Of a stretch of 64,000 bases of DNA, positions 25,060-33,599 are shown piece after piece (the stretch's first letter is position 1; every line of letters starts with the position of its first letter). Made by a program: the position numbers and the translations under genes. Under the pieces are notes generated by a model that ran no database searches, had not been told where the DNA came from, and saw nothing but the letters and a program-made list of their open reading frames with translations. The DNA comes from Phorcus lineatus (lineage: Eukaryota > Mollusca > Gastropoda > Trochida > Trochidae): the NCBI GenBank assembly GCA_921293015.1, contig OV121085.1:25867911-25931910 (forward strand). Reading direction: 5' to 3'.

Positions 25060-25385
25060 TACTACCAGACATGTCTAACATAGGCGTTGTTTCATTAATA
25101 TCAACCATCACAATCAGAATAAGTTACATTGTATATAGTACCGGATCCCGCCAGGGGCTCGGCAACAGTGTTTGCCTTAAAGAATTTTGTACACTCAGTA
25201 AGGTTTGGTGCAATACTACACTGAATCTCAGGGCAATATACCACCCATGTTCCAGCCGATGCTGTCAGTTTCTCTCGCAACACATAGCTACGATAGTGTT
25301 GCAGACTTTCTCCCTACCAGCAGCCGTGCCATAAGTGAAACACTCTTGAAAGCGGCGTTAAACCCAAATCACCTCACCTCACCAT
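25060..25385 (+). repeat. SINE-like repeat with GGCGTTAAACCC tail
   Basis: Contains the TGGTGCAATACTACACTGAA block shared with 22.9 and 27.8 kb. It ends AAGCGGCGTTAAACCC (25350-25365) followed by a CACCTCACCTCACC short repeat, a tail arrangement I associate with molluscan tRNA-derived SINEs. Boundaries are approximate. Confidence 0.55.
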
Positions 25386-25432
25386 ACATAGTGATAAACT
25401 TTATTTTCGCATTTCGTGTCCACCGTGAAACA

Positions 25433-25830
25433 GACTGACATATTTAGGCGGGAGCACATCTCCTTAATTAATTAGGTTTCAGATCCTGTTCTGAAGAAAT
25501 GTTATCAGACGGGATTTTGTGATTGAGGTCGCCAATTACCAAACATAAACAAAATTGGATTGTCTGCTGTATGCAGCTAAATTGACACACCATATACAAT
25601 TTGTGTTTAACTGAACATCGCTGGCTCCTAAGATTTCTTACTTCATACACAGAAGTAATGTGTATCCCAAGTGAACATGTAATGGTGCCAAACGTCTTGT
25701 GCAGAAGATGCCAGTTTAACAGGCTGTCAATAAGCTAAACGTCCTAGTGACACATTCCTCAATGCCAAATAAAAGCTTGTTATTTCTTTATTCAAAGCAT
25801 AAATAGAAAACAATTTGTGACCTGTCTTAC
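25433..25830 (+). repeat. Dispersed repeat R8, copy 1
   Basis: Homologous to 35668-36000. Shared are GACTGACATATTTAGG/GACTGACCTACTTTATT, GGAGCACA, TTAATTA, CTGAAGAAATGTTATCAGAC (exact), GGGATTTTG/AGGATTTGG and ATAAATAGAAAA at the 3' side. Confidence 0.65.
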
Positions 25831-25834
25831 TTGA

Positions 25835-27690
25835 ATTTTTCTCTGTGACTTTCTTAAGAAAAACGATTTCCAGTCATTATCTTTACAGCTCATTAGTATA
25901 AGGTGTCCGAACGTTCGAGTCCCAGTTGCGCTAATGTTTAAACAATTGTTTCGACTCAGATTCCAACTCACACTGGCGATGAGTGACGTCTTACTGGAAA
26001 AGACGTAACACAGGAGAACACTTTAGAAGCTTAACCAGAAAAACATTTGTTTCTGATTTGGTCTTTTCTGAATTGTTGTGATAATCTTTAAAAGACAGGC
26101 TGAGTATGAGAAACTCTGAGCTGTTGAAATCTTTACTTTGTCTTCACTTACATAATTTATCTGATCATTGTATCAGTTAAGTGCCTGTTGTTAAAGCACC
26201 TGCGAATGAAAGTGAATTTCCCTCAAGATCTAGTTAAAACTAGCTGTAATATTTTACGTCCCTAGGTCCGTACATTACATCTAGAGAATAACACCTGTTC
26301 CATGTCGCGCAGGCGCGAAAAGCAGCCAAACATAAGAGAGCTTGTCAAGGACTTCCAATCGCCGGTCAATGTGACCGTTTCGCTGTTCATGTGCATCTTG
26401 ATTACAAATTCCGATTGCACCACCCAGCTGTATGTTTTTTACAATTCTGAAAAAGTAATTTAAATCATTATCCTCAAGAATTTCGTTTGTTTTTATTTTG
26501 TAGATTGTAGGTAAGTCTTTTTCAGTTAACTTAATATAAAAACTTTTCTTTATTGCGATTTTAAAAAAGCAATTTTAATTTTACTTAAATCAAATGAGCA
26601 TCTCACGATATCAAATGTGTACAATGGAGCTGATTTATCAGTAGTTAAAAGATGACAGAGAATAATTTCCTCCATTAATTCAATAAACTTTTGCATAGAA
26701 CATATTTTCAAAAACCAAATAGTTAGGTATACTCTGTAGTTATTACTCTGGCGTAATTTCCAAATAAAAACCAAAATGTATTTTAAATGTAAGTTACAGC
26801 ATTGCAAACTAACCTAACACTTGATTTATTGAGGTCTCCCCTTCACTGTATACAATGAAGATATCCTGATGGTGAGACGAGCATGATGACTGACAGCCCA
26901 ACTGTGGAGATATTATCTAGAGCTGCTTTACGCGATAGAGAAGTAGAACATGCAACGGGCTATTTAGATTCAGAGCAATAACATAGGGAGAAACTAATGG
27001 AGGCGTGCAATATGGCATGTTACAAAGTTTTATCATGACTCCTTGTCTATTTACAAAGTTATTTAGTTCATCTGATAATTTGGTTAATTGTATGTTATGC
27101 CAACTGCAGGCGATATTAAATGCTTTGATGATTCAGAATTCTAATCCATCACTTACTAAAGATATAGAAACGATATTCACACCAGTGAATCTAAATGAAC
27201 TCAAAACCTGAGAAAATATGCTTAAAGAATTGTAACTGGTAACTATTTATAAATATATATGATAAGATTTAAACAGCCAGACATTGTTAGATTTAACATC
27301 AATTGGTTTAGATATATCATGGCTGATATGTGATACGAAATGAAGTTTTTAGATTACAATGTTATAATTTTACTCTTATACAAAAATCAGTATTTACGGT
27401 AAGTTATACGTTATTTATTATTCATATCTCTTGAGGATTTTTGCAATGGACTGAGATTGTGTGGCGATGTCATCTGGAGATAACATGTTCTCTGCGGTAC
27501 AGCAATAGAACAAGAAACCGGTTATGTAGCTTCAAGGGAGGACACGTCAGAAGTTTATCGAGGTGTGAAGTATGATTTATGTATGGTCATGTCATATTCC
27601 TTGTTCTTTCGTGTACTTATTTCATTTATTGATACGGGTTATAATACGTTACGACAGAAAAAGTTTTGAGTTGAGATAATTTGTAAACTA
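25835..27690. other. Non-coding stretch
   Basis: A weak fragment resembling repeat R2 (GCAACGGGCTATTTAGATTC, GGGAGAAACTAATGGAGG) lies at 26945-27005. Otherwise nothing recognised. Confidence 0.35.
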
Positions 27691-27696
27691 GCTAGG

Positions 27697-27860
27697 GGGC
27701 GGGATAGCGCAGTGGTTAGCGCATTCGGCTAGTGATCAAGAGGGCTGTGTATCGAATCACGCCAAGAACTGGGTACCTTTGCAGAAGATAAACTGTTCTA
27801 CACGCAAGAAGGCTTGGGTACAATGCTACACTGAATTTCAGCGCAATACCATCTATTACT
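27697..27860 (+). repeat. tRNA-derived SINE
   Basis: A tRNA-like head has an A-box-like ATAGCGCAGTGGTTAGCG (27704-27721) and a degenerate B box, TGTATCGAATCAC (27748-27760). It is followed by the body block GGGTACAATGCTACACTGAA with TTTCAGCGCAATACC. This is the only copy here with both head and body. It ends close to the left flank of the TTAA transposon. Confidence 0.65.
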
Positions 27861-28349
27861 AAGAGAGTAAGGAGTTACTACCTTAAAGGCCGGAGTAAAA
27901 GTGAGCAAATTCCCCATGGGTTTCCTAAACGCAGCTGATTGGCTGCTCCCATGAGAACCAGATTTTATCTGCTGGAGACTGGCAGGCTTGTAACGGCTAA
28001 ACTGCCCATCTAGGGCTGTGCAAGGTCAAAGGTTAAGATTGGAATTTACTACTAGTGTTCACATGTGGTCTTATAGTAAAGTCTCTTCATCTAAGCTTGT
28101 TCAAAATATTGTGTGTTATGAGAATCATTTGTCTTCCAATGATGTTTGATTTATTCATGAGTACTAATGAGACTGAATAATGTGAATATGATAAATAATA
28201 ATTAACTATTGCTATTATTTGTAATTATCCAAGTACAAATTGATAATTATGTTCACAACATATTGTTCAATTAAATTCCCAAGTTGAGTATATACTTGAA
28301 TGGTACCTACTTCACATTGAAAAAGTTCCACTTGATGATAAGAATGTCA

Positions 28350-28910
28350 TTATCTTTGATAGCTCCATGTGTGTCCCATATAAGGTTTGTTGGGTGGATT
28401 TGGTAGCCATGTTCGAACCATAGTTATCACACAGTCAGGCATAAGATCACGTCTATGTTTTGTACAATTCCAAACAAAATTGTTTCTGTGTGCATGCATT
28501 TCCAGTGCTTGTCTTTTTCTGTTTTGATAACGTGGATCTCTCCACACCCCGCGATGTAATAACATAGTCCAAAATCTCTTATAATGGGCTTTCCTTAGTT
28601 CTGAATTCCTCTGATTTTCTTGTAATATATCTTCTTCCCACCACATCTGTTTGTTTGTCAAGTTTGTTATGCATGGTTTGCATAAACAATGTGGGCACTC
28701 CTCTTCATCCATTCCCTGTGGAATGATAAAGTCCGGTTCACCATCAGGGTCATCAGTAGGTGCAGAAGATGTCACAACTGGTGTTGCCGAAATGGTTTGG
28801 GTGACTTCTCTTATATCCCAATTATGATGGTGAAACATATTAAATATTGTTTCTCTTTGTAAAGGGGTTACCATAAGCGTAAGAGGCTGCATTTCTGCTT
28901 CAATGTCCAT
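28350..28910 (-). CDS. Second protein of TTAA element, UBA-like plus Cys cluster
   Basis: It lies 0.24 kb downstream of the transposase on the same strand, inside the same terminal repeats. The frame stays open upstream to about 28946 without an earlier ATG (an in-frame stop lies just beyond), so the first ATG at 28910 gives 186 aa. Alternatively the frame could be a 3' exon. Residues 17-41 from this start (QRETIFNMFHHHNWDIREVTQ) look like a three-helix UBA/CUE-type segment. After an acidic, Pro-rich linker comes CPHCLCKPC (C72-C80), then an Arg/aromatic-rich region (HYKRFWTMLLHRGVWRDP). The end is DLMPDCVITMVRTWLP with NKPYMGHTW. The end pattern, D-C-V-x-x-x-[VI]-R followed by YMG, is reminiscent of the Cys-rich domain also found at the P2X7 receptor C-terminus; I am not sure. 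Role unknown, perhaps a DNA- or transposase-binding cofactor. Confidence 0.65.
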   Translation of the reverse strand: MDIEAEMQPLTLMVTPLQRETIFNMFHHHNWDIREVTQTISATPVVTSSAPTDDPDGEPDFIIPQGMDEEECPHCLCKPCITNLTNKQMWWEEDILQENQRNSELRKAHYKRFWTMLLHRGVWRDPRYQNRKRQALEMHAHRNNFVWNCTKHRRDLMPDCVITMVRTWLPNPPNKPYMGHTWSYQR

Positions 28911-28966
28911 GTTGGATGAATCTAACCCAAATGAAAAACTATCCACGGAACATCATAAATAGACAC

Positions 28967-28968
<2 letters not shown>

Positions 28969-28992
<24 letters not shown>
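28969..28992 (+). repeat. 24-nt C homopolymer
   Basis: An uninterrupted run of 24 C between the two transposon genes, followed by ATCCCCCC and a short (CA)n. Length may be inexact because of sequencing. Confidence 0.9.
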
Positions 28993-28997
<5 letters not shown>

Positions 28998-29153
28998 CCC
29001 AACACACACACATGCATAAGGTCACGTACCATATTTACAACTGTCAGCTGTAAAACATTGTATCATTTAAACCTTAAACCATTTAAACAAAGCTGTCATG
29101 AGTTCTAAAAGTTTCTAATAAATTAAACAGTATTACTCCTGACACTAACGCAA

Positions 29154-30710
29154 TCAAAACAAACGGCCCACATAACGGCTCCACACATTTCCTCTGTAGT
29201 TGTAAGATAGCGATCTATAATTTTTCTTCTTTCGACGTCTATGTCCATCAGCACAGCGGGAGTGCCAGATTGATGTAAACTCCCTGCTAACATTTTCATT
29301 CCAATGGCAAACAGCTAATAGGGACCGCATATTATAAACACTGTCTGAAAATGAAATTCTCTTGTCTTGAAATATATTCATGACGTTATTGAAACTTTCA
29401 ACATAGAATGTATCTTTGGCCTGATTGTAATCATTTGGGTTTTTGTAAAAAACTGAATTTTGTATGACCCCTTTCAGCAAAGAAGCAGCTTTTTCACTGG
29501 TAATTACTATCCTTGATGGTTCGTAATTAGGATCGGTCCTGCACCTGGATGATTGACTGCAGTTGGAGTGATTGTTCTTGTAATGATCTACCACATTTAT
29601 TAGAGATGATCTAAGCAACTCACTGTCACCATTACAACTTCGAATAGCATAGTGGAAATGTGTTGACACTGGTTGAACTTTGTCTGATAGCTGTTCGTGC
29701 CAGGTACTTCCATGTTTGTATTTGGGACCGGTGGATATTGCAGTTAGAGATTTTGTAACTGATTTTACACCATGCCATGTGTCATTTTGATTCAAGATAT
29801 CCCTTTCTCGAATAAATTTATTTATAGACAAGTTTCTGTCATGAGTGTGTACATTGACTGAAACATCATTGTCATTTAAGTAGTCGTATATTTCTTGAGT
29901 TCCAATCTTTTCATGCCGCTGTGAAACATGATCCTGTTTTTTGGTGATGTGTCGACATGTCAAAACTTTGTGTGTGTGTTCACCTATTGCTACAACACTA
30001 CTGTCCTTGGCATTCTTTCGCCAGCCATGTCGAGCATCTGTCATGATATTAATGCCATTTAGATGTTCATATCCAGCGACTTCTTCAAGCAAAGCAGTTT
30101 CACAGGAATCCTTGTATTCTGCTTCAACACATTCCTTATACACCTTGAATTGTTCATTCCTGTAGTGCCTTGACAGACTTCCTATACCTGCTGCTGAACA
30201 GAACCTGTTATATTGTATAGGTAGCATACCACTGGTGAAAAATGCATGTCCTAACTTCTCATTTACAAGAAATTTGTTGTCAGGCAGAAAGGGTGATGAA
30301 GCTAGGTTATGTCTATGAAATTTGCGGCAACGAAGTTTCATTTTTAACACATGACCTTGATAACTTGTCTGACTTACAGCAAGTTTACTACAGCATTTCC
30401 TTCCATGTTTTTCCGCTACATCCAGGCACATTTTCATGGATGATTCAGATATAACAAACAGTCTGTCATCCATATCATCAGGTCCAGCTATAAGACTTGT
30501 AACTGGTGGGTCTTCAGGGGCCTGTAGACCATGGTGCTGTAGGTAATATGTGAGAACACGATCCAGAACAACAGCATTGTTCGGAGTTATGTTGGTCTCA
30601 GTCTTCAGGTGGGCTTTCACCTGTTTAACTTTTTGAAGTATATCTTCCTTGACCTCTTGATCTCCTGGTACTTCGATTGTGAAACGTGCAGATCGCTTAG
30701 TTTGATCCAT
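29154..30710 (-). CDS. DDE/RNase H-fold transposase of the TTAA element
   Basis: An intact 518-codon frame with an ATG start. Residues 1-65 form a helical N-terminus (TNITPNNAVVLDRVL). Residues 95-135 hold a Cys/His-rich segment (C95, C106, C107, C128, H132, H134) that could bind zinc or DNA. The presumed catalytic core has D225 in NIMTDARHGWR, D291 in VHTHDRNLSINKF, W312-H313 in NDTWHGVKS and E438 in FYVESFNNVMN. This gives an Asp...Asp...(W-H)...Glu order with a long insertion between the second Asp and the Glu, typical of several eukaryotic cut-and-paste families. Residues 489-496 form a basic patch (HRRRKKKN), a likely nuclear localisation signal. The role inferred is cutting at the 13-bp ends and integrating into TTAA. 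No stop or frameshift is seen. Related proteins are, as I recall, annotated only as uncharacterized in invertebrate genomes. The catalytic residue assignment is inference. Confidence 0.75.
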   Translation of the reverse strand: MDQTKRSARFTIEVPGDQEVKEDILQKVKQVKAHLKTETNITPNNAVVLDRVLTYYLQHHGLQAPEDPPVTSLIAGPDDMDDRLFVISESSMKMCLDVAEKHGRKCCSKLAVSQTSYQGHVLKMKLRCRKFHRHNLASSPFLPDNKFLVNEKLGHAFFTSGMLPIQYNRFCSAAGIGSLSRHYRNEQFKVYKECVEAEYKDSCETALLEEVAGYEHLNGINIMTDARHGWRKNAKDSSVVAIGEHTHKVLTCRHITKKQDHVSQRHEKIGTQEIYDYLNDNDVSVNVHTHDRNLSINKFIRERDILNQNDTWHGVKSVTKSLTAISTGPKYKHGSTWHEQLSDKVQPVSTHFHYAIRSCNGDSELLRSSLINVVDHYKNNHSNCSQSSRCRTDPNYEPSRIVITSEKAASLLKGVIQNSVFYKNPNDYNQAKDTFYVESFNNVMNIFQDKRISFSDSVYNMRSLLAVCHWNENVSREFTSIWHSRCADGHRRRKKKNYRSLSYNYRGNVWSRYVGRLF

Positions 30711-31083
30711 TTTGAATGAAATCAGCTAAGACAGTGAATAGATACTAGTAGAGATGTGATATATTTCTCCAAAAGCATAAATGAATAGATTGATATCTGG
30801 TTCTGAATTGAGTATACCCTAAAAAGGAAGGGTTCATTGTGACATCAGGTGCAATGAGATTTCTAATGAAAACCTATAATTCCAATATCATATTTATTTT
30901 ATTATGACACATTATAAATAGGAAATGTAGGAATTATAATGGGCATGATTATATTTAGTTATGATAGTGAAGATAAAATGGTATATGACACATGCATCAT
31001 TTCCTTCTTTCTATTCCCTAAGGGAAATGGTATGTCCCTCCTACGCCTGTCATGATAGTTTACAATCCCGACATATGTGCAGA

Positions 31084-31131
31084 AGGGAGAGGAGAGAGAA
31101 GGGTAGGGGGCCCCGGGGAGGGAGGGGGTAA
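31084..31131 (+). repeat. Purine-rich (GGGA) tract
   Basis: A GA/GGGAGG-rich low-complexity tract with a GGGGCCCCGGGG core, inside the TTAA element upstream of its transposase gene. It could be part of the promoter; no direct evidence. Confidence 0.6.
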
Positions 31132-31525
31132 GAAGCCCTCACTTGGCAGGATCAGAGAGTGAAATTCTATATCATGAATGAATCCCTCCTGTCCACTGGG
31201 AGAGGTCTTACGGGCATGTTGCTATGGAAACAGACCTCCCTCCGGTCACCTGACTGCTACAGTGGTAAATTCAAATTTTGAAAACGATTAGTAAAAGTTA
31301 TTTCACAGACATAAGACTTCTGGACTTTTTACATAATTCATCTTCTCAATATGTCTTCACCATCCTCTTATGTATGCCATGGCTAAATATCATCACACAG
31401 TGGTAAGTAGTTTTTAATATATTTTAAGAAATGTATGTGGATGTTGATGCTGCATACTAAGAACTACCACTTGGACAAGCATATCTGGCCACACCCACTT
31501 TGTGCTTAGAGATTTACCCCGGCCT

Positions 31526-31729
31526 TTAACATTTCACAAAAGAGCTCGTATCTAGGAAATAAGGGTTTATGTCGAAGGATCTGCTACCTTAACATTTCTC
31601 CAAAGAATTTATATCGAGGAAGGATCTACTACCTTAACATTTACCAAAAGAGCTTATATCGAGGAAAGATATACTACCTAAGCATTTTCTCAAAAGATTT
31701 TATCGATGAGGGATCTACTACCTTAAATA
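31526..31729 (+). repeat. 45-bp minisatellite, array 1
   Basis: Four units of about 45 bp, each built around TATATCGAGGAAGGATCTAC followed by TACCTTAACATTT and CCAAAAGAG, with increasing decay at both ends. The first unit is split by the TTAA transposon; its left part is at about 27865-27886. The unit is 15 codons long, so a frame stays open across copies. Confidence 0.9.
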
Positions 31730-31771
31730 GCGACCTTAGCGCGAGGCGAAGCGAGTGCTTCGGCTCTATTT
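31725..31771. repeat. Hairpin after minisatellite
   Basis: Outer arms AAATAG (31725-31730) and CTATTT (31766-31771) enclose an inner stem, CGAAGC...GCTTCG, in a GC-rich core. The minisatellite stops at the outer arm. Confidence 0.55.
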
Positions 31772-31921
31772 GCCATACACAACAAGGCCATGTTTATATT
31801 CAGTACCTTTCATTTTGGAAAGTGAAATAATTTGGAATAAGAATATCAATTGATATTTTGTTGACTAACGTTTAAAAAAACATTAATAAAGTAATAACGT
31901 ACAACTATAGAGGTTATATGA

Positions 31922-32016
31922 GGATACTTTGTATCCGATTGCAGAGGGGGAAATTCTCCCCGAGGTACGATACTGATAAACATGCGAGGCTCTGCCGAGC
32001 ATGTTTATCAGTATCG
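31922..32016. repeat. Cluster of three adjacent hairpins
   Basis: GGATAC-TTT-GTATCC lies at 31922-31936. GGGG...CCCC around AAATTCT lies at about 31946-31961. Perfect 18-bp arms lie at 31968-31985 (CGATACTGATAAACATGC) and 31999-32016, with a GC-rich 13-nt loop that itself contains GGC/GCC. No coding frame. Confidence 0.85.
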
Positions 32017-32272
32017 GACCGAGGTAAACAGTATTATAAAAGATAAAACGAAACAACGAAATGACAATGTATAATACATGTACACCATGTAGTGTTATAT
32101 TGATATCATACTGCTATCTTCCATTTCATATACGCGATATGAGTCACTTTTGATGAATACTTTACATGTAACATTTTTTTCAAAGACTGTATGTATTTAT
32201 GTATGTATGCTTTCACGCATACGTAAATATGCATGCATGTATGTAGATATGTAGTACTACATACATAAAACG

Positions 32273-32418
32273 CTGCAGAAGGTCATCCAGGACATGGCCA
32301 AGGACGCAGGAATGACTGGACATTACACCAATCATTCTTTACGTGCAATAGCAGCCACAACACTCTTCAGAGCTGGCGTAGCTAATCATGGCACAAACAA
32401 GATACCGAACTCATTCAG
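32273..32418 (+). pseudogene. Crypton-like tyrosine recombinase fragment, exon 1
   Basis: The frame reads LQKVIQDMAKDAGMTGHYTN then HSLRAIAATTLFRAGV. This is the HxxR box II region of the phage-integrase-like catalytic domain as found in Crypton elements and in host genes derived from them (ZMYM/QRICH1-type domains). It ends at CAG followed by GTACGT (32419-32424), a good splice donor. The upstream part with the box I Arg is missing. Assignment to Crypton rather than another tyrosine-recombinase element is inference. Confidence 0.7.
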
Positions 32419-32604
32419 GTACGTAATGGGATAGAATGATGAATAAAATATTTGTTACAAAAATGTCATCATGTTTCTTTCTAAAGAATGATTCAACAAA
32501 CAGTACTAACTTAACAAAAATATTTCACTCATTTCAATTTTCTTTTCATTAAAGTATACAGGCCTACGCATGATTTTGTTTCTAAGGTGTACGGACCTAA
32601 TATG

Positions 32605-32858
32605 TATAAAAGAGAATCCATGAAGACCAAACAAAGGAGGTCAGCAGAGTTCTAAACGGTGCCAAACGTGTTCACCCAACGCCAGCAGCTGACCAAACTG
32701 ACCAGCAGCCTGACCAACAACCTGATCGCGGCACTGGTTCTACAAGAGCTGTGACACCAAACGTTGATCTTGGCGATTCGCGTTACACCTTTGTAAACTG
32801 TAAAATGACTTTCTCAAACAAAAAAAGATTCGCTGTGGCTTTTTCTTACCATTTTTAG
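32605..32858 (+). pseudogene. Crypton-like tyrosine recombinase fragment, 3' part
   Basis: A YKR triplet (Tyr codon at 32605-32607, possible nucleophile) is followed, one frame over from 32613, by RIHEDQTKEVSRVLNGAKR, a DQTDQQPDQQPD low-complexity linker, and FVNCKMTFS, before a stop at 32856-32858. The tail order (Tyr, K/R, E/Q-rich helix, spacer, F-x-N-C-x-x-x-F) is what I expect for Crypton-derived proteins. The frame change right after the Tyr shows decay, or a wrongly guessed exon border. Confidence 0.55.
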
Positions 32859-33177
32859 AAGTTATGAATGTGGAAAATTAAATGAATAAGCAAATCCCTG
32901 GTTTGTGAATGTGATACAAGAAGAATGCTAAAATAACGTGCCTTTATCGTACTTAATTATATATAAACAACACCGCAATTAGTATATATTGTTATAAATC
33001 ACATGGCAGAACAAATGTTATGGCTCCTTGCTTAACGACAGAAACTCTTCAGCGAGTGACTAATTCTATCATATCCACAAAATCAAATGCTCACACAAAC
33101 GATGTGCGTCACATGTTAAATACAGATACTGTACTACATACATAAAACTCGGATAAATTCTTCTATCTGAGGTTACT

Positions 33178-33250
33178 GTTACGGTGGCGCAGTTGATAAG
33201 TTGTTACGCAACAGATCCGTAGTTCGGTGGTTCGATTCCACTCCTTGCCA
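33178..33250 (+). repeat. tRNA-like sequence, probable SINE head
   Basis: The A box TGGCGCAGTTGATAAG (33185-33200) and a perfect B box GGTTCGATTCC (33229-33239) occur at tRNA spacing, and the T-arm stem GTGG/CCAC is intact. The 7-bp acceptor stem does not pair, so it is a tRNA-derived pol III promoter, not a functional tRNA gene. No adjacent SINE body could be delimited. Confidence 0.6.
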
Positions 33251-33392
33251 GTGTTTATTTGAGAGATTAAAATATTTCTTTATTGAGGTATGATATCATG
33301 CGTGCAGATTAAGATATCACTCAGATATCGTACCCTATGGTGCAGTTACACGAATATAATTACCCCCATATAACGAGACCGTGTTGTGTATA

Positions 33393-33596
33393 GCTTTATA
33401 TCGATTAAGGATCTACTACCGTAACATTTTCTTCCCAAGAGTTTATATCGAGGAAGGATCTATTACCTTAACATTTACCAAAAGAGTTTATATCGAGGAA
33501 GGATCTACTACCTTGACGTTTTCCAAAAGAGCTCGTATCGAGGAAGGATCTACTACCTTGACATTCCCCACCCATGAGTATATATCGAGGAAGGGT
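33393..33596 (+). repeat. 45-bp minisatellite, array 2
   Basis: About four and a half units of 45-47 bp from the same family as 31526-31729, better conserved (TATATCGAGGAAGGATCTAC is repeated nearly unchanged). Translated in one frame it gives a 15-residue repeat containing IEEGSTTLTF. That could be mere consequence of a unit divisible by three; I do not call a gene. Confidence 0.9.
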
Positions 33597-33599
33597 TAA

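Larger units (their letters stand above)
27887..31525 (-). mobile_element. TTAA-flanked DNA transposon with two ORFs
   Basis: The element is 3639 bp. TTAA lies at both borders (27883-27886 and 31526-31529). The outer 13 bases are inverted repeats: AGGCCGGAGTAAA on the left, and the right end read inward gives AGGCCGGGGTAAA, one mismatch. Removing the element and one TTAA leaves a minisatellite unit of the local 45-bp family: GGAGTTACTACC on the left, TTAACATTTCACAAAAGAGC on the right. This strongly supports the borders. TTAA duplications are known for the piggyBac and Kolobok superfamilies. The transposase resembles neither closely enough by eye, but the element fits a Kolobok-like type better because the ends do not start with the piggyBac CCY motif. 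It carries an intact transposase and a second protein, both on the minus strand, and is likely young. Confidence 0.85.

Noticed and set aside
33381-33599. 72-codon frame with IEEGSTTLTF repeats
   Set aside because: It is the translation of the 45-bp minisatellite, whose unit is divisible by three; no other coding evidence.
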